Source: Mantis religiosa
Lineage: Eukaryota > Arthropoda > Insecta > Mantodea > Mantidae
NCBI GenBank assembly: GCA_030765055.1
Contig: CM060950.1
Location: 458,365,710-458,429,709, forward strand
Length of the DNA: 64,000 bases
Direction: 5' to 3'
Part shown: piece by piece, positions 1 through 13,399 of the stretch
Layout: the number at the start of each line of letters is the position of its first letter
Numbering within the stretch: position 1 is the stretch's first letter
Notes under the pieces: model-generated
What the model was told of the DNA's origin: nothing
The model's input: only the letters and a program-made list of their open reading frames with translations
Database searches by the model: none
Translations under genes and position numbers: made by a program

Positions 1-3000
1 TTTCCTTCTTCGTCTGATGTGACTTAACGTTGGAGGCTTTCCCATATCCTAAAAGATGAAATGTCCAGTAACATTAAGCTCTATGTACCCTGTACTCATT
101 TAAACATAATTTCCTTCTTCGTCTGATGTGACTTAACGTTGGAGGCTTTCCCATATCCTAAAAGATAAATGTCCAGTAACATTAAGCTCTATGTACCCTG
201 TACTCATTTAAACATCATTTCCTTCTTCCTCCGATATGACTTAATGTTGGAGGCTTTCCCATATCCTAAAAGATGAAATGTCCAGTAACATTAAGCTCTA
301 TGTACCCTGTACTCATTTAAACATCATTTCCTTCTTCCTCCGATATGACTTAACGTTGGAGGCTTTCCCATATCCTAAAAGATAAATGTCCAGTAACATT
401 AAGCTCTATGTACCCTGTACTCATTTAAACATCATTTCCTTCTTCCTCCGATATGACTTAATGTTGGAGGCTTTCCCATATCCTAAAAGATGAAATGTCC
501 AGTAAAATTAAGCTCTATGTACCCTGTACTCATTTAAACATCATTTCCTTCTTCGTCCGATATGACTTAACGTTGGAGGCTTTCCCTTATCCTAAAAGAT
601 GAAATGTCTAGTAACATTAAGCTCTATGTACCCTGTACTCATTTAAACATCATTTCCTTCTTCCTCCGATATGACTTAAGGTTGGAGGCTTTCCCATATC
701 CTATAAGATGATCTGTCTAGTAACATTAAGCTCTATGTACCCTGTACTCATTTAAACATCATTTCCTTCATCGTCCGATATGACTTAACGTTGGAGGCTT
801 TCCCTTATCCTAAAAGATGAAATGTCCAGTAACATTAAGCTCTATGTACCCTGAACTCATTTGAACATCATTTCCTTCTTCGTCTGATGTGACTTAACGT
901 TGGAGGCTTTCCCTTATCCTATAAGATGAAATGTCTAGTAACATTAAGCTCTATGTACCCTGTACTCATTTAAACATCATTTCCTTCTTCGTCCGATATT
1001 ACTTAACTTTGGAGGCTTTCCCATATCCTAAAAGATGAAATGTCCAGTAACATTAAGCTCAATGTACCCTGTACTCATTTAAACATCATTTCCTTCTTCG
1101 TCCGATGTGACTTAACGTTGGAGGCTTTCCCTTATCCTAAAAGATGAAATGTCCAGTAACATTAAGCTCTATGTATCCTGTACTCATTTAAACATCATTT
1201 CCTTCTTCCTCCGATATGACTTAACGTTGGAGGCTTTCCCTTATCCTAAAAGATGAAATGTCCAGTAACATTAAGCTCTATGTATCCTGTACTCATTTAA
1301 ACATCATTTCCTTCTTCGTCCGATATCACTTAACGTTGTATGCTTTCCCTTATCCTAAAAGATGAAATGTCTAGTAACATTAAGCTCAATGTACCCTGTA
1401 CTCATTTAAACATCATTTCCTTCATCGTCCGATATCACTTAACGTTGGAGGCTTTCCCATATCCTAAAAGATGAAATGTCCAGTAACATTAAGCTCAATG
1501 TACCCTGTACTCATTTAAACATCATTTCCTTCTTCGTCCGATGTGACTTAACGTTGCAGGCTTACCCATATCCTAAAAGATGAAATGTCCAGTAACATTA
1601 AGCTCAATGTACCCTGTACTCATTTAAACATCATTTCCTTCTTCGTCCGATGTGACTTAACGTTGCAGGCTTACCCTTATCCTAAAAGATGAAATGTCCA
1701 GTAACATTAAGCTCAATGTACCCTGTACTCATTTAAACATCATTTCCTTCTTCGTCCGATGTGACTTAACGTTGCAGGCTTATCCTTATCCTAAAAGATG
1801 AAATGTCTAGTAACATTAAGCTCTATGTACCCTGTACTCATTTAAACATCATTTCCTTCTTCGTCCGATATCACTTAACGTTGGATGCTTTCCCTTATCC
1901 TAAAAGATGAAATGTCCAGTAACATTAAGCTCAATGTACCCTGTACTCATTTAAACATAATTTCCTTCTTCGTCTGATGTGACTTAACGTTGCAGGCTTT
2001 CCCTTATCCAAAAAGATGAAATGTCCAGTAACATTAAGCTCACTGTACCCTGTACTCATTTAAACATAATTTCCTTCTTCGTCTGATGTGACTTAACGTT
2101 GCAGGCTTTCCCTTATCCAAAAAGATGAATTGTCCAGTAACATTAAGCTCACTGTACCCTGTACTCATTTAAACATAATTTCCTTCTTCGTCCGATGTGA
2201 CTTAACGTTGGAGGCTTTCCCATATCCTAAAAGATGAAATGTCCAGTAACATTAAGCTCTATGTACCCTGTACTCATTTAAACATCATTTCCTTCATCGT
2301 CCGATATGACTTAATGTTGGAGGCTTTCCCATATCCTAAAAGATGAAATGTCTAGTAACATTAAGCTCTATGTACCCTGTACTCATTTAAACATCATTTC
2401 CTTCATCGTCCGATATGACTTAACGTTGGAGGCTTTCCCATATCCTAAAAGATGAAATGTCTAGTAACATTAAGCTCTATGTACCCTGTACTCATTTAAA
2501 CATCATTTCCTTCTTCGTCCGATATGACTTAACGTTGGAGGCTTTCCCTTATCCTAAAAGATGAAATGTCTAGTAACATTAAGCTCTATGTACCCTGTAC
2601 TCATTTAAACATCATTTCCTTCATCGTCCGATGTGACTTAATGTTGGAGGCTTTCCCATATCCTAAAAGATGAAATGTCTAGTAACATTAAGCTCTATGT
2701 ACCCTGTACTCATTTAAACATCATTTCCTTCTTCCTCCGAAGTGACTTAACGTTGGAGGCTTTCCCATATCCTAAAAGATGAAATGTCTAGTAAATTTAA
2801 GCTCTATGTACCCTGTACTCATTTAAACATCATTTCCTTCATCGTCCGATGTGACTTAACGTTGGAGGCTTTCCCTTATCCTAAAAGATGAAATGTCCAC
2901 TAACATTAAGCACTATGTACCCTGTACTCATTTAAACATCATTTCCTTCTTCGTCCGATGTGCCTTAACGTTGGAGGCTTTCCCATATCCTAAAAGATGA

Positions 3001-5774
3001 AATGTCTAGTAAAATTAAGCTCTATGTACCCTGTACTCATTTAAACATCATTTCCTTCTTCGTCCGATGTGACTTAACGTTGGAGGCTTTCCCATATCCT
3101 AAAAGATGAAATGTCTAGTAAAATTAAGCATATGTACCCTGTACTCATTTAAACATCATTTCCTTCATCGTCCGATGTGACTTAACGTTGGAGGCTTTCC
3201 CTTATCCTAAAAGATGAAATGTCCAGTAACATTAAGCACTATGTACCCTGTACTCATTTAAACATCATTTCCTTCATCGTCCGATATGACTTAACGTTGG
3301 AGGCTTTGCCATATCCTAAAAGATGAAATGTATAGTAACATTAAGCTCTATGTACCCTGTACTCATTTAAACATCATTTCCTTCTTCGTGCGATATGATT
3401 TAACGTTGGAGGCTTTCCCATATCCTAAAAGACGAAATGTCTAGTAACATTAAGCTCTATGTACCCTGTACTCATTTAAACATCATTTCCTTCTTCGTCC
3501 GATATGACTTAACGTTGGAGGCTTTCCCATATCCTAAAAGACGAAATGTCTAGTAACATTAAGCTCTATGTACCCTGTACTCATTTAAACATCATTTCCT
3601 TCATCGTCCGATATGACTTAACGTTGGAGGCTTTCCCTTATCCTAAAAGACGAAATGTCTAGTAACATTAAGCTCTATGTACCCTGTACTCATTTAAACA
3701 TCATTTCCTTCATCGTCCGATATGACTTAACGTTGGAGGCTTTCCCATATCCTAAAAGATGAAATGTCCAGTAACATTAAGCTCTATGTAACCTGTACTC
3801 ATTTAAACATCTTTTCCTTCATCGTCCGATATGACTTAACGTTGGAGGCTTTCCCTTATCCTAAAAGATGTAATGTCCAGTAACATTAAGCTCTATGTAC
3901 CCTGTACTCATTTAAACATCATTTCCTTCATCGTCCCATATGACTTAACGTTGGAGGCTTTCCCATTTCCTAAAAGATGAAATGTCCAGTAAAATTAAGC
4001 ACTATGTACCCTGTACTCATTTAAACATCATTTCCTTCTTCCTCCGATATGACTTAACGTTGGAGGGTTTCCCATATCCTAAAAGATGAAATGTCCAGTA
4101 AAATTAAGCTCTATGTACCCTGTACTCATTTAAACATCGTTTCCTTCATCGTCCGATATGACTTAACGTTGGAGGCTTTCCCTTATCCTAAAAGATGAAA
4201 TGTCCAGTAACATTAAGCTCTATGTACCCTGTACTCATTTAAACATCATTTCCTTCATCGTCCCATATGACTTAACGTTGGAGGCTTTCCCATTTCCTAA
4301 AAGATGAAATGTCCAGTAAAATTAAGCACTATGTACCCTGTACTCATTTAAACATCGTTTCCTTCATCCTCCGATATGACTTAACGTTGGAGGGTTTCCC
4401 ATATCCTAAAAGATGAAATGTCCAGTAACATTAAGCTCTATGTAACCTGTACTCATTTAAACATAATTTCCTTCATCGTCCGATATGATTTAACGTTGGA
4501 GGGTTTCCCATATCCTAAAAGATGAAATGTCTAGTAACATTAAGCTCTATGTAACCTGTACTCATTTAAACATAATTTCCTTCATCGTCCGATATGACTT
4601 AACGTTGGAGGCTTTCCCTTATCCTAAAAGATGAAATGTCCAGTAACATTAAGCTCTATGTAACCTGTACTCATTTAAACATCGTTTCCTTCATCGTCCG
4701 ATATGACTTAACGTTGGAGGCTTTCCCATATCCTAAAAGATGAAATGTCCAGTAACATTAAGCTCTATGTACCCTGTACTCATTTAAAAATCGTTTCCTT
4801 CATCGTCCGATATGATTTAACGTTGGAGGCTTTCCCATTTCCTAAAAGATGAAATGTCCAGTAAAATTAAGCTCTATGTACCCTGTACTCATTTAAACAT
4901 CATTTCCTTCTTCCTCCGATATGACTTAATGTTGGAGGCTTTCCCATATCCTAAAAGATGAAATGTCCAGGAACATTAAGCTCTATGTACCCTGTACTCA
5001 TTTAAACATCATTTCCTTCTTCCTCCGATATGACTTAATGTTGGAGGCTTTCCCATATCCTAAAAGATGAAATGTCTAGTAACATTAAGCTCTATGTACC
5101 CTGTACTCATTTAAACATCATTTCCTTCATCGTCCGATATCACTTAACGTTGGAGGCTTTCCCATATCCTAAAAGATGAAATGTCTAGTAACATTAAGCT
5201 CTATGTACCCTGTACTCATTTAAAGATCGCTTCCTTCTTCGTCCGATGTGACTTAACGATGGAGGCTTTCCCATATCCTAAAAGATGAAATGTCCAGTAA
5301 CATTAAGCTCTATGTACCCTGTACTCATTTAAACATCATTTCCTTCATCGTCGGATATCACTTAACGTTGAAGGCTTTCCCATATCCTAAAAGATGAAAT
5401 GTCCAGTAACATTAAGCTCAATGTACCCTGTACTCATTTAAACATCATTTCCTTCATCGTCCGATGTGACTTAACGTTGCAGGCTTACCCTTATCCTAAA
5501 AGATGAAATGTCTAGTAACATTAAGCTCTATGTACCCTGTACTCATTTAAACATCATTTCCTTCTTCGTCCGATGTGACTTAACGTTGGAGGCATTCCCT
5601 TATCCTAAAAGATGAAATGTCCAGCAACATTAAGCTCTATGTACCCTGTACTCATTTAAACATAATTTCCTTCTTCGTCTGATGTGACTTAACGTTGGAG
5701 GCTTTCCCATATCCTAAAAGATGAAATGTCCAGTAACATTAAGCTCTATGTACCCTGTACTCATTTAAACATAA
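1..5774 (+). repeat. Higher-order repeat unit U1 (53 monomers, 5774 bp)
   Basis: First complete copy of a higher-order unit; the phase is arbitrary because the window opens inside the array. Private variants recur at fixed offsets: gatgatctg at 707 recurs at 6481, 8332 and 14106; tccgaagtg at 2736 recurs at 10361; aagcatatg at 3126 recurs at 10751; taaagatcgc at 5221 recurs at 12846. U1 and the copy at 7626 share the diagnostic variants ctataagatg and gatattactt, which the copies at 5775 and 13400 lack. Confidence 0.88.
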
Positions 5775-7625
5775 TTTCCTTCTTCGTCTGATGTGACTTA
5801 ACGTTGGAGGCTTTCCCATATCCTAAAAGATGAAATGTCCAGTAACATTAAGCTCTATGTACCCTGTACTCATTTAAACACAATTTCCTTCTTCGTCTGA
5901 TGTGACTTAACGTTGGAGGCTTTCCCATATCCTAAAAGATAAATGTCCAGTAACATTAAGCTCTATGTACCCTGTACTCATTTAAACATCATTTCCTTCT
6001 TCCTCCGATATGACTTAATGTTGGAGGCTTTCCCATATCCTAAAAGATGAAATGTCCAGTAACATTAAGCTCTATGTACCCTGTACTCATTTAAACATCA
6101 TTTCCTTCTTCCTCCGATATGACTTAACGTTGGAGGCTTTCCCATATCCTAAAAGATAAATGTCCAGTAACATTAAGCTCTATGTACCCTGTACTCATTT
6201 AAACATCATTTCCTTCTTCCTCCGATATGACTTAATGTTGGAGGCTTTCCCATATCCTAAAAGATGAAATGTCCAGTAAAATTAAGCTCTATGTACCCTG
6301 TACTCATTTAAACATCATTTCCTTCTTCGTCCGATATGACTTAACGTTGGAGGCTTTCCCTTATCCTAAAAGATGAAATGTCTAGTAACATTAAGCTCTA
6401 TGTACCCTGTACTCATTTAAACATCATTTCCTTCTTCCTCCGATATGACTTAAGGTTGGAGGCTTTCCCATATCCTAGAAGATGATCTGTCTAGTAACAT
6501 TAAGCTCTATGTACCCTGTACTCATTTAAACATCATTTCCTTCTTCGTCCGATATGACTTAACGTTGGAGGCTTTCCCTTATCCTAAAAGATGAAATGTC
6601 CAGTAACATTAAGCTCTATGTACCCTGAACTCATTTGAACATCATTTCCTTCTTCGTCTGATGTGACTTAACGTTGGAGGCTTTCCCTTATCCTATAAGA
6701 TGAAATGTCTAGTAACATTAAGCTCTATGTACCCTGTACTCATTTAAACATCATTTCCTTCTTCGTCCGATATCACTTAACTTTGGAGGCTTTCCCATAT
6801 CCTAAAAGATGAAATGTCCAGTAACATTAAGCTCAATGTACCCTGTACTCATTTAAACATCATTTCCTTCTTCGTCCGATGTGACTTAACGTTGGAGGCT
6901 TTCCCTTATCCTAAAAGATGAAATGTCCAGTAACATTAAGCTCTATGTATCCTGTACTCATTTAAACATCATTTCCTTCTTCCTCCGATATGACTTAACG
7001 TTGGAGGCTTTCCCTTATCCTAAAAGATGAAATGTCCAGTAACATTAAGCTCTATGTATCCTGTACTCATTTAAACATCATTTCCTTCTTCGTCCGATAT
7101 CACTTAACGTTGTATGCTTTCCCTTATCCTAAAAGATGAAATGTCTAGTAACATTAAGCTCAATGTACCCTGTACTCATTTAAACATCATTTCCTTCATC
7201 GTCCGATAGCACTTAACGTTGGAGGCTTTCCCATATCCTAAAAGATGAAATGTCCAGTAACATTAAGCTCAATGTACCCTGTACTCATTTAAACATCATT
7301 TCCTTCATCGTCCGATGTGACTTAACGTTGCAGGCTTACCCTTATCCTAAAAGATGAAATGTCTAGTAACATTAAGCTCTATGTACCCTGTACTCATTTA
7401 AACATCATTTCCTTCTTCGTCCGATGTGACTTAACGTTGGAGGCATTCCCTTATCCTAAAAGATGAAATGTCCAGCAACATTAAGCTCTATGTACCCTGT
7501 ACTCATTTAAACATAATTTCCTTCTTCGTCTGATGTGACTTAACGTTGGAGGCTTTCCCATATCCTAAAAGATGAAATGTCCAGTAACATTAAGCTCTAT
7601 GTACCCTGTACTCATTTAAACATAA
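5775..7625 (+). repeat. Deleted higher-order unit (17 monomers, 1851 bp)
   Basis: The left part (to about 7205) matches bases 1 to about 1430 at an offset of 5774. The right part matches about 5350-5774 at an offset of 1851 (ccagcaac at 5631 and 7482). The unit is therefore the 53-monomer unit with about 36 monomers (3923 bp) removed, as expected from unequal exchange. The join lies near 7205, where the odd variant gatagcac occurs. It shares ctagaagatg and aaacacaatt with the copy at 13400. Confidence 0.85.
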
Positions 7626-10600
7626 TTTCCTTCTTCGTCTGATGTGACTTAACGTTGGAGGCTTTCCCATATCCTAAAAGATGAAATGTCCAGTAACATT
7701 AAGCTCTATGTACCCTGTACTCATTTAAACATAATTTCCTTCTTCGTCTGATGTGACTTAACGTTGGAGGCTTTCCCATATCCTAAAAGATAAATGTCCA
7801 GTAACATTAAGCTCTATGTACCCTGTACTCATTTAAACATCATTTCCTTCTTCCTCCGATATGACTTAATGTTGGAGGCTTTCCCATATCCTAAAAGATG
7901 AAATGTCCAGTAACATTAAGCTCTATGTACCCTGTACTCATTTAAACATCATTTCCTTCTTCCTCCGATATGACTTAACGTTGGAGGCTTTCCCATATCC
8001 TAAAAGATAAATGTCCAGTAACATTAAGCTCTATGTACCCTGTACTCATTTAAACATCATTTCCTTCTTCCTCCGATATGACTTAATGTTGGAGGCTTTC
8101 CCATATCCTAAAAGATGAAATGTCCAGTAAAATTAAGCTCTATGTACCCTGTACTCATTTAAACATCATTTCCTTCTTCGTCCGATATGACTTAACGTTG
8201 GAGGCTTTCCCTTATCCTAAAAGATGAAATGTCTAGTAACATTAAGCTCTATGTACCCTGTACTCATTTAAACATCATTTCCTTCTTCCTCCGATATGAC
8301 TTAAGGTTGGAGGCTTTCCCATATCCTATAAGATGATCTGTCTAGTAACATTAAGCTCTATGTACCCTGTACTCATTTAAACATCATTTCCTTCATCGTC
8401 CGATATGACTTAACGTTGGAGGCTTTCCCTTATCCTAAAAGATGAAATGTCCAGTAACATTAAGCTCTATGTACCCTGAACTCATTTGAACATCATTTCC
8501 TTCTTCGTCTGATGTGACTTAACGTTGGAGGCTTTCCCTTATCCTATAAGATGAAATGTCTAGTAACATTAAGCTCTATGTACCCTGTACTCATTTAAAC
8601 ATCATTTCCTTCTTCGTCCGATATTACTTAACTTTGGAGGCTTTCCCATATCCTAAAAGATGAAATGTCCAGTAACATTAAGCTCAATGTACCCTGTACT
8701 CATTTAAACATCATTTCCTTCTTCGTCCGATGTGACTTAACGTTGGAGGCTTTCCCTTATCCTAAAAGATGAAATGTCCAGTAACATTAAGCTCTATGTA
8801 TCCTGTACTCATTTAAACATCATTTCCTTCTTCCTCCGATATGACTTAACGTTGGAGGCTTTCCCTTATCCTAAAAGATGAAATGTCCAGTAACATTAAG
8901 CTCTATGTATCCTGTACTCATTTAAACATCATTTCCTTCTTCGTCCGATATCACTTAACGTTGTATGCTTTCCCTTATCCTAAAAGATGAAATGTCTAGT
9001 AACATTAAGCTCAATGTACCCTGTACTCATTTAAACATCATTTCCTTCATCGTCCGATATCACTTAACGTTGGAGGCTTTCCCATATCCTAAAAGATGAA
9101 ATGTCCAGTAACATTAAGCTCAATGTACCCTGTACTCATTTAAACATCATTTCCTTCTTCGTCCGATGTGACTTAACGTTGCAGGCTTACCCATATCCTA
9201 AAAGATGAAATGTCCAGTAACATTAAGCTCAATGTACCCTGTACTCATTTAAACATCATTTCCTTCTTCGTCCGATGTGACTTAACGTTGCAGGCTTACC
9301 CTTATCCTAAAAGATGAAATGTCCAGTAACATTAAGCTCAATGTACCCTGTACTCATTTAAACATCATTTCCTTCTTCGTCCGATGTGACTTAACGTTGC
9401 AGGCTTATCCTTATCCTAAAAGATGAAATGTCTAGTAACATTAAGCTCTATGTACCCTGTACTCATTTAAACATCATTTCCTTCTTCGTCCGATATCACT
9501 TAACGTTGGATGCTTTCCCTTATCCTAAAAGATGAAATGTCCAGTAACATTAAGCTCAATGTACCCTGTACTCATTTAAACATAATTTCCTTCTTCGTCT
9601 GATGTGACTTAACGTTGCAGGCTTTCCCTTATCCAAAAAGATGAAATGTCCAGTAACATTAAGCTCACTGTACCCTGTACTCATTTAAACATAATTTCCT
9701 TCTTCGTCTGATGTGACTTAACGTTGCAGGCTTTCCCTTATCCAAAAAGATGAATTGTCCAGTAACATTAAGCTCACTGTACCCTGTACTCATTTAAACA
9801 TCATTTCCTTCTTCGTCCGATGTGACTTAACGTTGGAGGCTTTCCCATATCCTAAAAGATGAAATGTCCAGTAACATTAAGCTCTATGTACCCTGTACTC
9901 ATTTAAACATCATTTCCTTCATCGTCCGATATGACTTAATGTTGGAGGCTTTCCCATATCCTAAAAGATGAAATGTCTAGTAACATTAAGCTCTATGTAC
10001 CCTGTACTCATTTAAACATCATTTCCTTCATCGTCCGATATGACTTAACGTTGGAGGCTTTCCCATATCCTAAAAGATGAAATGTCTAGTAACATTAAGC
10101 TCTATGTACCCTGTACTCATTTAAACATCATTTCCTTCTTCGTCCGATATGACTTAACGTTGGAGGCTTTCCCTTATCCTAAAAGATGAAATGTCTAGTA
10201 ACATTAAGCTCTATGTACCCTGTACTCATTTAAACATCATTTCCTTCATCGTCCGATGTGACTTAATGTTGGAGGCTTTCCCATATCCTAAAAGATGAAA
10301 TGTCTAGTAACATTAAGCTCTATGTACCCTGTACTCATTTAAACATCATTTCCTTCTTCCTCCGAAGTGACTTAACGTTGGAGGCTTTCCCATATCCTAA
10401 AAGATGAAATGTCTAGTAAATTTAAGCTCTATGTACCCTGTACTCATTTAAACATCATTTCCTTCATCGTCCGATGTGACTTAACGTTGGAGGCTTTCCC
10501 TTATCCTAAAAGATGAAATGTCCACTAACATTAAGCACTATGTACCCTGTACTCATTTAAACATCATTTCCTTCTTCGTCCGATGTGCCTTAACGTTGGA

Positions 10601-13399
10601 GGCTTTCCCATATCCTAAAAGATGAAATGTCTAGTAAAATTAAGCTCTATGTACCCTGTACTCATTTAAACATCATTTCCTTCTTCGTCCGATGTGACTT
10701 AACGTTGGAGGCTTTCCCATATCCTAAAAGATGAAATGTCTAGTAAAATTAAGCATATGTACCCTGTACTCATTTAAACATCATTTCCTTCATCGTCCGA
10801 TGTGACTTAACGTTGGAGGCTTTCCCTTATCCTAAAAGATGAAATGTCCAGTAACATTAAGCACTATGTACCCTGTACTCATTTAAACATCATTTCCTTC
10901 ATCGTCCGATATGACTTAACGTTGGAGGCTTTGCCATATCCTAAAAGATGAAATGTATAGTAACATTAAGCTCTATGTACCCTGTACTCATTTAAACATC
11001 ATTTCCTTCTTCGTCCGATATGATTTAACGTTGGAGGCTTTCCCATATCCTAAAAGACGAAATGTCTAGTAACATTAAGCTCTATGTACCCTGTACTCAT
11101 TTAAACATCATTTCCTTCTTCGTCCGATATGACTTAACGTTGGAGGCTTTCCCATATCCTAAAAGACGAAATGTCTAGTAACATTAAGCTCTATGTACCC
11201 TGTACTCATTTAAACATCATTTCCTTCATCGTCCGATATGACTTAACGTTGGAGGCTTTCCCTTATCCTAAAAGACGAAATGTCTAGTAACATTAAGCTC
11301 TATGTACCCTGTACTCATTTAAACATCATTTCCTTCATCGTCCGATATGACTTAACGTTGGAGGCTTTCCCATATCCTAAAAGATGAAATGTCCAGTAAC
11401 ATTAAGCTCTATGTAACCTGTACTCATTTAAACATCGTTTCCTTCATCGTCCGATATGACTTAACGTTGGAGGCTTTCCCTTATCCTAAAAGATGTAAAG
11501 TCCAGTAACATTAAGCTCTATGTACCCTGTACTCATTTAAACATCATTTCCTTCATCGTCCCATATGACTTAACGTTGGAGGCTTTCCCATTTCCTAAAA
11601 GATGAAATGTCCAGTAAAATTAAGCACTATGTACCCTGTACTCATTTAAACATCATTTCCTTCTTCCTCCGATATGACTTAACGTTGGAGGGTTTCCCAT
11701 ATCCTAAAAGATGAAATGTCCAGTAAAATTAAGCTCTATGTACCCTGTACTCATTTAAACATCGTTTCCTTCATCGTCCGATATGACTTAACGTTGGAGG
11801 CTTTCCCTTATCCTAAAAGATGAAATGTCCAGTAACATTAAGCTCTATGTACCCTGTACTCATTTAAACATCATTTCCTTCATCGTCCCATATGACTTAA
11901 CGTTGGAGGCTTTCCCATTTCCTAAAAGATGAAATGTCCAGTAAAATTAAGCACTATGTACCCTGTACTCATTTAAACATCGTTTCCTTCATCCTCCGAT
12001 ATGACTTAACGTTGGAGGGTTTCCCATATCCTAAAAGATGAAATGTCCAGTAACATTAAGCTCTATGTAACCTGTACTCATTTAAACATAATTTCCTTCA
12101 TCGTCCGATATGATTTAACGTTGGAGGGTTTCCCATATCCTAAAAGATGAAATGTCTAGTAACATTAAGCTCTATGTAACCTGTACTCATTTAAACATAA
12201 TTTCCTTCATCGTCCGATATGACTTAACGTTGGAGGCTTTCCCTTATCCTAAAAGATGAAATGTCCAGTAACATTAAGCTCTATGTAACCTGTACTCATT
12301 TAAACATCGTTTCCTTCATCGTCCGATATGACTTAACGTTGGAGGCTTTCCCATATCCTAAAAGATGAAATGTCCAGTAACATTAAGCTCTATGTACCCT
12401 GTACTCATTTAAAAATCGTTTCCTTCATCGTCCGATATGATTTAACGTTGGAGGCTTTCCCATTTCCTAAAAGATGAAATGTCCAGTAAAATTAAGCTCT
12501 ATGTACCCTGTACTCATTTAAACATCATTTCCTTCTTCCTCCGATATGACTTAATGTTGGAGGCTTTCCCATATCCTAAAAGATGAAATGTCCAGGAACA
12601 TTAAGCTCTATGTACCCTGTACTCATTTAAACATCATTTCCTTCTTCCTCCGATATGACTTAATGTTGGAGGCTTTCCCATATCCTAAAAGATGAAATGT
12701 CTAGTAACATTAAGCTCTATGTACCCTGTACTCATTTAAACATCATTTCCTTCATCGTCCGATATCACTTAACGTTGGAGGCTTTCCCATATCCTAAAAG
12801 ATGAAATGTCTAGTAACATTAAGCTCTATGTACCCTGTACTCATTTAAAGATCGCTTCCTTCTTCGTCCGATGTGACTTAACGATGGAGGCTTTCCCATA
12901 TCCTAAAAGATGAAATGTCCAGTAACATTAAGCTCTATGTACCCTGTACTCATTTAAACATCATTTCCTTCATCGTCGGATATCACTTAACGTTGAAGGC
13001 TTTCCCATATCCTAAAAGATGAAATGTCCAGTAACATTAAGCTCAATGTACCCTGTACTCATTTAAACATCATTTCCTTCATCGTCCGATGTGACTTAAC
13101 GTTGCAGGCTTACCCTTATCCTAAAAGATGAAATGTCTAGTAACATTAAGCTCTATGTACCCTGTACTCATTTAAACATCATTTCCTTCTTCGTCCGATG
13201 TGACTTAACGTTGGAGGCATTCCCTTATCCTAAAAGATGAAATGTCCAGCAACATTAAGCTCTATGTACCCTGTACTCATTTAAACATAATTTCCTTCTT
13301 CGTCTGATGTGACTTAACGTTGGAGGCTTTCCCATATCCTAAAAGATGAAATGTCCAGTAACATTAAGCTCTATGTACCCTGTACTCATTTAAACATAA
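7626..13399 (+). repeat. Higher-order repeat unit U3 (53 monomers, 5774 bp)
   Basis: Near-identical copy of 1-5774 shifted by exactly 7625 bp. Reading line by line I noticed only a handful of substitutions, for example aacataatt at 2170s against aacatcatt at 9800, cgtgcga at 3388 against cgtccga, and gtaatgtcc at 3870 against gtaaagtcc at 11495. Such high identity implies a recent duplication or ongoing homogenisation; an assembly duplication cannot be excluded. Confidence 0.88.
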
